A stretch of 64,000 nucleotides of DNA from Acidaminococcus fermentans DSM 20731 (GCF_000025305.1 NC_013740.1:1240001-1304000); one strand, 5' to 3'. Shown: positions 7,756 through 15,070, numbered from the stretch's first letter. Numbers and translations: made by a program. The notes: generated by a model not told the origin, from the letters alone.

Positions 7756-7900
7756 CAATCATCAAGAATAGCTCCATGCCTTTTATTGCAAGAAAAAGCC
7801 CCGCAATCGCCTTGACTGCAGGTCTGTTTTTTCCCCCTGGGCGGACCTGGCGACGGTCTCCCATGACGGGTAGCCCCTGCGGCATTGCAATGGGTCATTG
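7756..7900. repeat. Dispersed repeat, short copy, plus a copy of the doc 3' flank
   Basis: 7759-7790 (AATCATCAAGAATAGCTCCA onward) nearly duplicates the end of doc and its downstream flank (8598-8630). This is followed by a shortened repeat: hairpin GCCCCGCAATCGCC...GACTGCAGG, GGGCGGACCTGGCGACGG and GCCCCTGCGGCATTGCAA. Confidence 0.7.
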
Positions 7901-7932
7901 GATATCCACAGTACCGTTTTTTATTCTATAGG

Positions 7933-7961
7933 TTGAATTTATCCTATTTATGGGTTACAAT
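7933..7961 (+). promoter_or_regulatory. phd-doc promoter
   Basis: TTGAAT (7933-7938), 17-bp spacer, TACAAT (7956-7961), 32 bp before the phd start. Phd-Doc operons are normally autorepressed by Phd/Doc binding at such a site. Confidence 0.65.
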
Positions 7962-7992
7962 TAAATCATCAAACTTTAAGGAGGCATCAACT

Positions 7993-8235
7993 ATGAATGT
8001 CAATACAGAAAATCTTGTTTCCATCACAGAAGCAAACCAGAACTTTTCCCGTGTAGCCAGAATGGTTGATGAGAAAGGTCCTGTTGTCATTCTGAAAAAC
8101 AACTCGCCTCGCTATCTACTGGTTGAGTTCAACAACGCTGAACAGGAACAGCTTGCTGACGACGAAGATGTACTTACCGTTTCCAGACGTTTAATCGCCA
8201 AGAATCGGAAGGCCTATGAGGTTCTTGCCAAATGA
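7993..8235 (+). CDS. phd: Phd/YefM-family antitoxin
   Basis: 80 residues. The N-terminal half (VSITEANQNFSRVARMVDEK, then GPVVILKNNSPRYLLVEF) is the Phd/YefM fold that dimerises and binds DNA; the acidic C-terminal tail would occupy the Doc active site. The ATG at 7993 has TAAGGAGGCATCAACT upstream. Its stop overlaps the doc start (ATGA), so the pair is translationally coupled. The antitoxin neutralises Doc and should repress the operon. Confidence 0.92.
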   Translation: MNVNTENLVSITEANQNFSRVARMVDEKGPVVILKNNSPRYLLVEFNNAEQEQLADDEDVLTVSRRLIAKNRKAYEVLAK

Positions 8236-8609
8236 TTGTTCTTTCAAAAGATCAAATCATCAAACTTCATACGCAACTGATTCAAGAGACAGGGGGAACT
8301 GATGGCATCCGGGATGAAGGATTACTGGAATCCGTATTGGCCGCACCATTTCAGTCCTTCTCAGGCACAGACATTTATCCATCTTTACAACAGAAGGCTG
8401 CTCGTCTCGGATATGGTCTTGTAAAGAACCATGCTTTTATTGACGGCAATAAACGTATCGGTGCACATGTAATGTTGGTGTTTCTCGCTCTTAATAAGAT
8501 TGAGCTCACCTATACACAAGATGAACTGTCAGATACATTTTTAAAAATTGCCTCTGGAGAACTCTCGCAGCAAGATCTTCTTCACTGGATTATCATTCAT
8601 CAAGAATAG
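8232..8609 (+). CDS. doc: Doc toxin (Fic-fold kinase)
   Basis: 125 residues with the Doc variant of the Fic motif, HAFIDGNKRIG (H/F/D/GNKR), in a helical Fic fold. In this family the enzyme phosphorylates EF-Tu and blocks translation (family knowledge). All key motif residues are present, so it should be active. Full usual length; overlaps phd by 4 bp and is followed by a terminator. Confidence 0.93.
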   Translation: MIVLSKDQIIKLHTQLIQETGGTDGIRDEGLLESVLAAPFQSFSGTDIYPSLQQKAARLGYGLVKNHAFIDGNKRIGAHVMLVFLALNKIELTYTQDELSDTFLKIASGELSQQDLLHWIIIHQE

Positions 8610-8634
8610 CTCCATGCCATTTGTTGCAAGAAAA

Positions 8635-8675
8635 AAGCCTTGTAGGATTTTTACATCCTGCAAGGCTTCTCTTTA
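8635..8675 (+). terminator. Terminator after doc
   Basis: AAGCCTTGTAGGAT / ATCCTGCAAGGCTT hairpin followed by CTCTTTATTCTCTTTT. Confidence 0.75.
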
Positions 8676-8689
8676 TTCTCTTTTCTCGT

Positions 8690-8795
8690 GAGTCTATCAC
8701 CCCGACTGCGGGCTTTCTCTTTTCTGTCCCCTGGACGACCGGGGATGGGCTCGTGCATCTGGCGGGGCGCCGGGCCTGCGCCTAGTTGCTTTTTT
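8690..8795. repeat. Dispersed repeat, variant 2, partial
   Basis: Contains GACTGCGGGCTTTCTCTTTT, CGGGGATGGGCTCGTGCATC and TGGCGGGGCGCCGGGCCTGC, matching parts of the copies at 4.8 and 44.7 kb. It lies between the phd-doc unit and the next cargo pair. Confidence 0.65.
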
Positions 8796-8894
8796 ACTCT
8801 CTTGACCGCCTGCTCTGTATGTGATATATTTTTAACATGAAATATGTATTTTCAATATATGTATTCTATTTCCCAAAGTAGAGGTGTATCCGTA

Positions 8895-9302
8895 ATGTCT
8901 AAAAAGATCTTTGTTACTGTAAAGCAGTCTATCTTTTTGAATTATACTTTTACCGGTATATGCTGGATTATAGCTGGAATATGTAAATTCCTGCATTCTT
9001 TCATTTTCACATTGACTGCTTTAGTTTTCGTTTCACTGGCTACTATTTTAAGTATTATTTTATTTACAATGGGACAAGAAGAAGAAAGGGATGAAATGGC
9101 TAAATCCCATATTATGGAATCCTGTTATAGGGGTTTTAAGGTTATGTGTATGACCACAATGTTATCTCTTATCTTCGCCATAGGTAATAGTTTTTTACCA
9201 ACACCTATTAACTTTCCACAAGAAGCTCTGTTGAATATTATCTTAGGAGCTGGAATGACTGCTGCTGGACTTACTTTTAGTGACCTAGAAAAGGATGCTT
9301 GA
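8895..9302 (+). CDS. Four-helix membrane protein paired with an HTH regulator
   Basis: 135 residues starting MSKKIFVTVKQSI (ribosome site AGAGGTG). Four hydrophobic segments (about 15-32, 38-60, 78-98, 108-125) with a charged cytoplasmic loop GQEEERDEMAKSHIME between the second and third. Followed 3 bp later by an XRE regulator. Small membrane protein plus XRE pairs of this kind are common in Firmicutes, probably as a signal-responsive regulator and its membrane partner; no molecular role is established. Confidence 0.75.
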   Translation: MSKKIFVTVKQSIFLNYTFTGICWIIAGICKFLHSFIFTLTALVFVSLATILSIILFTMGQEEERDEMAKSHIMESCYRGFKVMCMTTMLSLIFAIGNSFLPTPINFPQEALLNIILGAGMTAAGLTFSDLEKDA

Positions 9303-9305
9303 ATC

Positions 9306-9548
9306 ATGGAGTATCTAATTACAAAAATCCGTGACTTACGCCGGATCCATAAAATGCAACAAAGTGATTTAGCCAAATTAGTTCATGTCCGCAGAGAAAC
9401 AATCAGTAATATTGAAAACGGCAAATATAATCCTTCTTTAAAATTGGCCTTGGACATTGCTCATGTATTTGGTAAACCTGTGGAAGATATTTTTGAATAC
9501 ATTGAGGAGGATGATTTACATCTTCCGGATTCTGAAAAAACAAAATAG
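9306..9548 (+). CDS. XRE-family HTH regulator (80 aa)
   Basis: Single HTH_3 domain: IRDLRRIHKMQQSDLAKLVH, then VRRETISNIENGKYNPSLKL, then ALDIAHVFGKPVEDIFEYIE. This is the usual short cro/CI-like repressor format with a few extra C-terminal residues. It follows the membrane gene by 3 bp and is presumably co-transcribed and involved in its control. Confidence 0.88.
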   Translation: MEYLITKIRDLRRIHKMQQSDLAKLVHVRRETISNIENGKYNPSLKLALDIAHVFGKPVEDIFEYIEEDDLHLPDSEKTK

Positions 9549-9605
9549 CGCATCCTATCTTTAATTCTAGTATATCATCTTACAAGAGTGAAAATACGGA
9601 CAGTA

Positions 9606-9784
9606 AAAAGCCATGGCAGGAATTCCCACCATGGCTCTTTTCATTTCCGTACCAAAGCCACCAGCAAAACCGTACCTATTCCATAAGCCAGGTTCCGCTG
9701 TGCTTTCAGCCGTTTCTGTGTTCTATTGGTTTCTTTCTCGTATGCGGCTAAGGATTCGTTGGCAATCCGCAAGGATTCATCCTG
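9606..9784 (-). pseudogene. Spanin-like gene 3' fragment with its terminator
   Basis: 9641-9784 repeats the 3' part of the gene at 13107-13541 (C-terminal ~47 codons, stop included), and 9606-9640 repeats its terminator hairpin (GCCATGG...CCATGGC). Three of the four differences within the coding part are synonymous third-position changes in the 144-residue frame; one is Glu to Asp. The 5' part of the gene is absent, so nothing is expressed from it. Confidence 0.85.
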
Positions 9785-10229
9785 TAATTTCATCCCCCTT
9801 TTTCCAAGCTTCACGTGCCTCGTTCAGGGACATTTTGTTGGCGCCGTTTTTCATGTCCGGGTCTGCGGTTTGCCTGTCATCCACTTTCCATCCGCATTCA
9901 ATACATTTGCCAAATTCTTTCACAACACTTCTGGTTCCGCAAACTGGACATACTTCCTCATTATCAGGTTTCCCTTCCACAAACTTCTTTTGAAAAAGGA
10001 GCTCTGCTTCTTCTGGCGTAATCTTTAGTGGCTTTGTGGGCCCATCATAACAAATACATAAAGTTGATATTTCGTCTGCTGTAAGTTTATCCATTGGCAA
10101 GTTGCGAACCTGCTTATATCTTTCCCAAAATTCTTTTTCTTCCCGGGATGGTCTCTTCCGCTTTTTTCTTACTGGTGGGTCTTGCCGTTTTTTTATCATT
10201 ACGTTATTTCTTCGTTTTTTCATAGACAT
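9777..10229 (-). CDS. Cysteine-rich CPCC-domain protein (150 aa)
   Basis: Residues ~93-148 match the Cys_rich_CPCC family: CPVCG, then GKCIECGWKVDDRQTADPD, then GANKMSLNEAREAW. The two Cys pairs should bind zinc. The N-terminal ~90 residues are Lys/Arg-rich at first (KKRRNNVMIKKR) and then acidic. The domain is often found among immunity-like cargo. The start may be the Met at 10223 instead, which has better spacing from GAAGGG. Its end overlaps the spanin fragment by 8 bp. Confidence 0.8.
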   Translation of the reverse strand: MSMKKRRNNVMIKKRQDPPVRKKRKRPSREEKEFWERYKQVRNLPMDKLTADEISTLCICYDGPTKPLKITPEEAELLFQKKFVEGKPDNEEVCPVCGTRSVVKEFGKCIECGWKVDDRQTADPDMKNGANKMSLNEAREAWKKGDEITG

Positions 10230-10345
10230 ATGCCCTTCATTATATATGTCAACAGTTGGAGAAAACAGCCCACCTAAAAGATTGAAAACGTTCTATAAAA
10301 GTTCTCCAATCAAAATAGATGGTTGTATCTCAACAATCCAGATAG

Positions 10346-11086
10346 TTAAATATCTTCATACTCATCCTTCGTGCCTGTTAATTCTGCCCAACGGGCTGCC
10401 AGGATTTTTGCATAGTCAATATAAAACAGCCCGTAACTTCCCAGTGCATATCCATCATTGACTTCAATGAGTAGAGTTTTGTCCGTATCCATCACACCAA
10501 AATCCAAAGAATAGCCGGCTGGCGCGGTTTTGTAATCCCGTACGGCCCTTTTGATGACTGCCGGATCCGGTATTTTCTCCCAGGTTCCCCGATAGTGCCT
10601 TGCATCCAGGATTCTTCCATAGCGAATAAAACAGCGCCACTCTGTTACAAACCGGACGGGTTCCGAACACCACACAGGTACATCGTACTCCCAGTTTCCG
10701 CAGCCGATCAGATCTTTGGGAGAACGGACCAGTACGCCGGTGATTTCTTTATCAGCAATGGATTTGACGAATACAGGCCACTGTTCTGGATGGGAGTTAA
10801 TGGTATTGATGGTGGATTTCCAGATTTTTCTTCCCAGACAATATTCCAGCTCTGCCGGATAATCCAAGTCTGGATAGGAGAAACCCATTTCTTCCAAATG
10901 TTGCTGGACCGCTTCTACATAACCAACCAAAATATCTTCTGGCTCAGCCTGCCGCATTTCCAAGGGATTATGAAAGAAGCGGATTTCGGCCCCCAGTTCT
11001 TCAAACCCGCACATGGCCTCAAAAAAATTCTTGCTGGCAGGACGTTCCCCTTTGTGAGCCTGTATCCAAACTTTCATTTTGTTCAC
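10346..11086 (-). CDS. ATP-grasp domain protein, copy 2 (246 aa)
   Basis: Differs from the copy at 5407-6147 at only a few residues (for example DLIGCGNWEYD versus DLVGCGNWEHD, and a final EDI versus EDF), with all motif residues kept: FVKSIADKEITG, EWRCFIRYG and LIEVNDGYALG. Both copies therefore appear to be under selection, or the duplication is recent. Its upstream promoter and repeat are duplicated too. It lies downstream of the integrase gene on the same strand. Confidence 0.85.
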   Translation of the reverse strand: MNKMKVWIQAHKGERPASKNFFEAMCGFEELGAEIRFFHNPLEMRQAEPEDILVGYVEAVQQHLEEMGFSYPDLDYPAELEYCLGRKIWKSTINTINSHPEQWPVFVKSIADKEITGVLVRSPKDLIGCGNWEYDVPVWCSEPVRFVTEWRCFIRYGRILDARHYRGTWEKIPDPAVIKRAVRDYKTAPAGYSLDFGVMDTDKTLLIEVNDGYALGSYGLFYIDYAKILAARWAELTGTKDEYEDI

Positions 11087-11157
11087 TTCCTTTACTTTCT
11101 GGTGATGCCCAAATCTTTCTTATTCTCAGTATATCATATGACCTGTGCAAAAAAGCG

Positions 11158-11425
11158 GACAGAAACAGGCCCGTAATCTTCTCAAGACTGCAGGCCTTCT
11201 TTTTTTGCCCTCTGGGCGGCCGGGGTGGGCTCCCCTGACGGGTAGCCCCTACGGAATGATATCGTACAGTACGTGATATGCGTAGGGACGACCCGTAAGG
11301 GGCGTCCGTTCCCAGGTCTGTAAGCGGGCGGGCGGATCACCGATCGGACCCTACGGCATTGCAAAAGATCGTTGGACCCACATCGTCCTGTTCCTTACTC
11401 TTCACTCTTCCTTCATTCAGTCCCT
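11158..11425. repeat. Dispersed repeat, variant 1 (copy at 11.2 kb)
   Basis: Same order of blocks as at 6.2 kb: hairpin, GGGCGGCCGGGGTGGGCTCC, palindrome around GATATCGTACAGTACGTGAT, CCCAGGTCTGTAAGCG and GGCATTGCAAAAGATCGTTG. It runs directly into the 3' end of the integrase gene. Confidence 0.85.
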
Positions 11426-12717
11426 CACGCCTTATTGGGAAACCGGATCACCTTGGGCTGGATCTCGCCCACCTGCTCCAGTTCTTTTCGGACGTTTTCC
11501 ATCTCCTTCTGCTGCCGGGCCTGGATGAGTGCCACTTCTTTCTGGGCGTCATCGAACTTGATGTGGGTGTACACATTCAGGGTGATGGAAATGTCGCTGT
11601 GCCCCATCAGGTACTGGAGAGTCTTGGCACTGACCCCGGAAAGGGCCATATTGGTGCAGTATGTATGGCGACAAACATGGGGCGTAATCCTGGGAAGCTG
11701 ATATTTATAGATGCTGTTGTGTTTCCGCACGATAAGTTTGAAGTAATGTTCCCAGTGCAAGGCTACTGTTGGATGTCCATTCACATCATAAAAAAGGAAT
11801 TTCCCCACCCCATCGATGATGGGTTCTACCTTCGGCGGTCTTCTCCGCTCCAGGATAGCCGCAAAGCATTGGTAGACCTCATCGGTCATGGGCAGCAACC
11901 TGGCCCCCGCTTTGGTTTTTGTAGAAAGAATGTAATATTTTCCATTCCCCTTTTGGAGCTGTTTGTCCACGTTGATCGTCCTTTTTTCCAGGTCGATATC
12001 GTTCACCGTCAGTCCACAGAATTCTGATACCCGCAACCCTGTATGGAACAGGATGAAGATTCCTTCATAATATCTCTTGTAGTGGGAGTCGTTTTTAATG
12101 AAATCCAGAAAAATCCGCATATCTCTTTTTGAAAGAGCCTCCCGCCTTACGCTGTCGTTGATCAGGACTTCTTTCAGTTCGAAGTTAAAGGGATTTCTCC
12201 ACAAGATTTCATCATCTACGGCCATTTGGAAGGCGGGCCGCACCACACCCCGGATGCTGTGGATGGAACTGTAGCTTTTTCCTTCTGACTGTAACTTGAC
12301 CAACCATAATTTGGCATCGGACATTTTCACCTTCCCAATAGCCTTCTGGGAAAAGGGCTCTTTCTTTAGGGCATTGACCACAAACCGGTAATTGGTCAAT
12401 GTGTTTGGTTTCACACTCTTTTTGAGAAGCAGATAGCGCTGAACCAGTTCCAGGACGGTCATGGAATCGCTGTTGGCATTGGGGCAGATCACCAAGCGGA
12501 CCTCCAGGCTGTCTTCCATCTCCCGAAGGGACCGGCAATGCTTTCTTCCTGGTGGCAATGGGTCCGTAGGCTCCAGTTTCCAGCTGTAAAAGAATTTGGG
12601 TTTGCCATCCACCATGTATTTAAATTGGTACTTACCATCAATCCGAACAGACTCTCCCGGCCGTAGGATCCGTCTTTTCTTATCTCTTCGGATCCGGCCT
12701 GTCATACGTCTTTTCAT
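11425..12717 (-). CDS. int: Phage-type tyrosine integrase (430 aa)
   Basis: Site-specific recombinase with an N-terminal arm-binding region (1-80), a SAM-like core-binding domain (~85-175) and a catalytic domain (~190-395). The catalytic residues are present: R229 (HTGLRVSE), K268, H347-x-x-R350 (HVCRH), H373 (LMGHSD) and nucleophile Y383 (NVYTH). It lies 68 bp downstream of an excisionase. Fragments of this gene occur at 6482-6617, about 46566-46640, 48890-48920 and 53870-53935, so it is the likely agent or victim of repeated recombination in the window. Confidence 0.95.
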   Translation of the reverse strand: MKRRMTGRIRRDKKRRILRPGESVRIDGKYQFKYMVDGKPKFFYSWKLEPTDPLPPGRKHCRSLREMEDSLEVRLVICPNANSDSMTVLELVQRYLLLKKSVKPNTLTNYRFVVNALKKEPFSQKAIGKVKMSDAKLWLVKLQSEGKSYSSIHSIRGVVRPAFQMAVDDEILWRNPFNFELKEVLINDSVRREALSKRDMRIFLDFIKNDSHYKRYYEGIFILFHTGLRVSEFCGLTVNDIDLEKRTINVDKQLQKGNGKYYILSTKTKAGARLLPMTDEVYQCFAAILERRRPPKVEPIIDGVGKFLFYDVNGHPTVALHWEHYFKLIVRKHNSIYKYQLPRITPHVCRHTYCTNMALSGVSAKTLQYLMGHSDISITLNVYTHIKFDDAQKEVALIQARQQKEMENVRKELEQVGEIQPKVIRFPNKA

Positions 12718-12785
12718 TGCTTTTCCCCTTTCGTTTCTTTTGGCATCCTATACATCACTCTGAAGACAAAATAAGTCAACTTCTA

Positions 12786-12995
12786 TCAAATACACGAAGT
12801 TTGGCGAAGGAATTGTTCAAATTCTTCCCGGATGATGAGCACTTTCCGTCCATTATGAATCAAAAACCCCGCGCCAGGGTCTTCGGCAGCCATCTTCCGA
12901 AGTTTCTTTTCTCCTATATGGAAATACTGACTGGCTTCTTTCAGGGTTAACGTAAAACGCTGGTTCAATGGCAGCTTTTGGCTTTGTTCTTTCAT
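12786..12995 (-). CDS. xis: Excisionase / DNA-binding protein (69 aa)
   Basis: Winged-helix excisionase pattern: LTLKEASQYFHIGEKKLRKM, then GAGFLIHNGRKVLIIREEFE and QFL. Same size and layout as Tn916 Xis-type proteins, which bend attachment-site DNA and direct the integrase to excision. It precedes the integrase on the same strand. A phage 30-bp motif lies 36 bp upstream of the start. Confidence 0.9.
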   Translation of the reverse strand: MKEQSQKLPLNQRFTLTLKEASQYFHIGEKKLRKMAAEDPGAGFLIHNGRKVLIIREEFEQFLRQTSCI

Positions 12996-13030
12996 GATCA
13001 GTTTCCTCCTAAAATTTCGTTTCTAAGAGT

Positions 13031-13060
13031 AGCAGGACAAGAATGGTAGGAATAAGTACC
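13031..13060 (-). promoter_or_regulatory. Phage 30-bp motif, site 3
   Basis: AGCAGGACA-N15-AGTACC on the plus strand. The same two blocks with exactly 15 bp between them occur at 15124-15153 and 21301-21330, each just upstream of a leftward phage operon. Here the operon is xis-int. It could be a promoter for a phage sigma-like factor or a regulator operator. Confidence 0.6.
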
Positions 13061-13068
13061 CATAATGC

Positions 13069-13105
13069 AAAAAAAGCCATGGCAGGAATTCCCACCATGG
13101 CTCTA
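13069..13105 (-). terminator. Terminator after the lysis cassette
   Basis: AGCCATGG / CCATGGCT hairpin with a T7 run on the minus strand, directly after the 144-residue gene. Duplicated at 9606-9640. Confidence 0.75.
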
Positions 13106-13106
13106 T

Positions 13107-13541
13107 TCATTTCCGCACCAAAGCCACCAGCAAAACCGTACCTATTCCATAGGCCAGGTTCCGCTGTGCCTTCAGCCGTTTCTGTGTTCTATTGGTTTCT
13201 TTCTCGTATGCGGCTAAGGATTCGTTGGCAATCCGCAAGGATTCTTCCTGCCTGATCGAGGTCCTCTCCAGATCTTTCAATTGACTCCCGAGCCGATTGG
13301 ACTGTTCCCTGGCTTTCTGTAATTCGGTCTGTGCTGCGGTCAATTGCGTCTCCAATTCCTTCATGCGTTTCTTCTGCTGACTGGATTCCTTCTGTAATCT
13401 GTTGTTGATGGTCTGCAGCTCGCTGATATTCTGCTCCAACTGGGTCAGTTCCTCTTCTGTTATGGTATACGTAGAGGCCCAGGACACCTGCGGAAAGGAG
13501 AATAACAAACAAAGCAGCAAGACCCAGACGCTTTTTCTCAA
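13107..13541 (-). CDS. Spanin-like secreted coiled-coil protein (144 aa)
   Basis: Signal peptide (KSVWVLLLCLLFSFPQVSWA), a long coiled coil (~25-115) and a C-terminal hydrophobic segment (YGIGTVLLVALV). It begins at TTG (13541) two bases after the ATG of the overlapping frame and shares its ribosome site. The coding status of this frame is supported by the truncated copy at 9641-9784, where changes are mostly synonymous. Position after amidase and holin genes, envelope-spanning topology and a diderm host argue for a role in disrupting the outer membrane at lysis. Confidence 0.75.
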   Translation of the reverse strand: MRKSVWVLLLCLLFSFPQVSWASTYTITEEELTQLEQNISELQTINNRLQKESSQQKKRMKELETQLTAAQTELQKAREQSNRLGSQLKDLERTSIRQEESLRIANESLAAYEKETNRTQKRLKAQRNLAYGIGTVLLVALVRK

Positions 13542-13545
13542 TCAT
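13189..13545 (-). CDS. Overlapping spanin-like membrane protein (about 118 aa)
   Basis: Read in another frame across most of the 144-residue gene. It starts MIEKKRLGLAALFVILLSAG: a short positive N-terminus and one membrane segment, then a soluble, acidic helical domain (ITEGIQSAEETHEGIGDAID). This is the layout of an inner-membrane spanin (Rz-like). The overlap with a signal-peptide protein parallels Rz/Rz1 nesting. GTG at 13551 is a possible earlier start; ATG at 13545 is preferred with AGAGGGTGGGG upstream. Codon-level proof is lacking. Confidence 0.6.
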   Translation of the reverse strand: MIEKKRLGLAALFVILLSAGVLGLYVYHNRRGTDPVGAEYQRAADHQQQITEGIQSAEETHEGIGDAIDRSTDRITESQGTVQSARESIERSGEDLDQAGRILADCQRILSRIRERNQ

Positions 13546-13560
13546 CCCCACCCTCTTTCT

Positions 13561-13650
13561 TCAGATGACCAAGGTGAACAGGAGCACCCCGGTCAAGATG
13601 CCCAAAAGATAGCCTAAGAGAAATTCATCGCTGATCCGCCACATGTCCAT
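13561..13650 (-). CDS. 29-residue membrane peptide
   Basis: MDMWRISDEFLLGYLLGILT then a hydrophobic tail GVLLFTLVI. A single predicted membrane helix; ribosome site GGAAAGGATGAGACC. It fits between the amidase and spanin genes with 6 and about 15 bp gaps and is on the same strand. Probably a small lysis-cassette membrane peptide. Confidence 0.55.
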   Translation of the reverse strand: MDMWRISDEFLLGYLLGILTGVLLFTLVI

Positions 13651-13656
13651 GGTCTC

Positions 13657-14211
13657 TCATCCTTTCCAGGCCACATAATCCGTCACCCCGCGGGCGATGG
13701 CACGGGCAAATTCATCCTTCCGATTCATCAAGAGCTGCACATCCTCTTCGTTGGTGATGAAAGCCGTCTCCACAAGAACTGCCGGCATCTCCGTTTCACG
13801 GAGTACGGCCAAGCCCGGACGCTCTTTTACACCGCGGTCTACCGTATGGAGGCTCTTAACAATCTGGTTCTGGATGCATTCAGCAAGAGCCGTGGCTTCC
13901 TTGCTGTCTTCACTGTACACCAGGGTTTCCGTGCCTTTAGCTTCTTCTGCTGCCGCCGCATTGCAGTGGATGGAGATAAAGAGATCTGCCTTCCATCCGT
14001 TGGCACTGGCACAAATGTTGGTATAATTGGGAGACTCCCCGCAGAGATTGTCGGACTGGACCAGCAGGCAGTCATAACCCACCCGGTTCAAGTACTGCTG
14101 GACTCCTGCCCCGATTTCCTTCACGATACCGGCTTCCGTGACGCCGTATTTGTCATTAACAGCCCCGCTGTCCACACCGGGCATATGCCCTGGATTGATA
14201 AAAATCTTCAT
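13657..14211 (-). CDS. N-acetylmuramoyl-L-alanine amidase (endolysin)
   Basis: 184 residues comprising only the Amidase_3 catalytic domain: INPGHMPGVDSGA (first Zn His), VTEAGIVKEIG (Zn Glu), LFISIHCNAA (second Zn His) and PAVLVETAFITN (catalytic Glu). It cleaves the amide bond between MurNAc and the stem peptide. No signal peptide, so export depends on a holin. Its start overlaps the holin-like gene's stop (ATGA). Confidence 0.93.
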   Translation of the reverse strand: MKIFINPGHMPGVDSGAVNDKYGVTEAGIVKEIGAGVQQYLNRVGYDCLLVQSDNLCGESPNYTNICASANGWKADLFISIHCNAAAAEEAKGTETLVYSEDSKEATALAECIQNQIVKSLHTVDRGVKERPGLAVLRETEMPAVLVETAFITNEEDVQLLMNRKDEFARAIARGVTDYVAWKG

Positions 14212-14522
14212 TTCTTCTCCTCCTTTTCAAAGTGGTCCGGGATGCCGTTCCCGTCAAGATCCACAAAGCAGCCTGCAATGAAGGTGACAAACCCCACCAT
14301 GGCAGGCCCGACCAGTTCGCGCACCATGGCCAGAAGGTCCGGCAGCTGGATTTTCCCCGTCACCGCCAGATACAGCCAGAAGCCATAGTAGGAAAGCACA
14401 AAAAGAAAGACCGTCACAAGATACCCTATGACGATCCATTTGATGGGCTGCTGGAATTGGTTCAGGCGTGCTTTCACCGCATCCAGGCCTTTAGTCAGTA
14501 TCCCTTTTACTTTTTCAAACAT
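14208..14522 (-). CDS. Holin-like membrane protein (104 aa)
   Basis: An N-terminal amphipathic part (MFEKVKGILTKGLDAVKARL) and two strong membrane segments (~30-55 and ~70-90), ending with FVDLDGNGIPDHFEKEEKK, a charged tail like those of class II holins. The DLDGNGIPD stretch resembles a calcium-binding loop. Adjacent to and overlapping the amidase, so a holin or holin regulator is the natural reading. Confidence 0.75.
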   Translation of the reverse strand: MFEKVKGILTKGLDAVKARLNQFQQPIKWIVIGYLVTVFLFVLSYYGFWLYLAVTGKIQLPDLLAMVRELVGPAMVGFVTFIAGCFVDLDGNGIPDHFEKEEKK

Positions 14523-14806
14523 GGCGGATTCCCCAGATCCCGATTGTGGTCATGGATTCTGTCCACTTCTCCCTTCAGATCTTTGTACCGGTGCCAGAGA
14601 TTGGTAATGTTCGTCTCCACACTTGCCTGGGCCACTCGCATTTCGTTGATCAGACCGGTCAGGTCCTCCAGGGCCTTGGTATTATTGTCGATACTCTTGT
14701 GGAGCGCCCGATTCTCAATCTTTTGAGGACGCAGGATGAGCCAGCACCCGAATACGGCCAGGGCACTGATCACGGCGTTTACAAAGGTGTAGCTGATAAA
14801 ATCCAT
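14507..14806 (-). CDS. Membrane-anchored coiled-coil lysis protein (99 aa)
   Basis: Starts MDFISYTFVNAVISALAVFG with AGAAAGGAGGGGCAAC upstream. One N-terminal membrane helix, then a coiled coil (KSIDNNTKALEDLTGLINEM) and a charged tail. It resembles XhlA-type accessory proteins that work with a holin, although here the membrane helix is N-terminal. Overlaps the next gene by 16 bp. Confidence 0.65.
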   Translation of the reverse strand: MDFISYTFVNAVISALAVFGCWLILRPQKIENRALHKSIDNNTKALEDLTGLINEMRVAQASVETNITNLWHRYKDLKGEVDRIHDHNRDLGNPPCLKK

Positions 14807-14823
14807 GTTGCCCCTCCTTTCTT

Positions 14824-15042
14824 TTACCGCTGGAAACCTGAAATATGGAGTGCCCGCCCTTTGTACCGTCCACATTGAGGCCCACAGTACACATCTTCCG
14901 AAGGACTCCAATTGCCCAAGACTTTTTCCAGATTCACCGGCACTTCCTTCCCGCATACCGGACACCGGCAGAATACATTTTTGTCCGTGATTCCCATCTG
15001 GAATTCCATATTGTCCGTAATAGGTTCCTTCACATAAAACAT
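14824..15042 (-). CDS. Small zinc-ribbon protein (72 aa)
   Basis: CRCPVCGKEVPV and YCGPQCGRYKG form two CxxC knuckles that probably bind one zinc. Starts MFYVKEPITDN with GAAGGAGTG upstream. First gene of the leftward lysis operon, below the phage motif at 15124-15153 and a two-hairpin leader. Function unknown. Confidence 0.7.
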   Translation of the reverse strand: MFYVKEPITDNMEFQMGITDKNVFCRCPVCGKEVPVNLEKVLGNWSPSEDVYCGPQCGRYKGRALHISGFQR

Positions 15043-15070
15043 GGCGCTATCACTCCTTCAAAAAATAAAC

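Larger units (their letters stand above)
10339..11559. repeat. Segmental duplication, right copy
   Basis: Counterpart of 5400-6617. Here the integrase continues intact, so this is the more complete copy. Confidence 0.9.

Noticed and set aside
9613-10028. Plus-strand ORFs across the spanin fragment and CPCC gene
   Set aside because: They are shadows of the minus-strand genes; no ribosome site and low-complexity hydrophobic translations.
12717-13030. An attachment site next to the integrase
   Set aside because: No direct-repeat core shared between the two prophage ends could be identified by eye; the integrase 3' fragments are suggestive but not proof.
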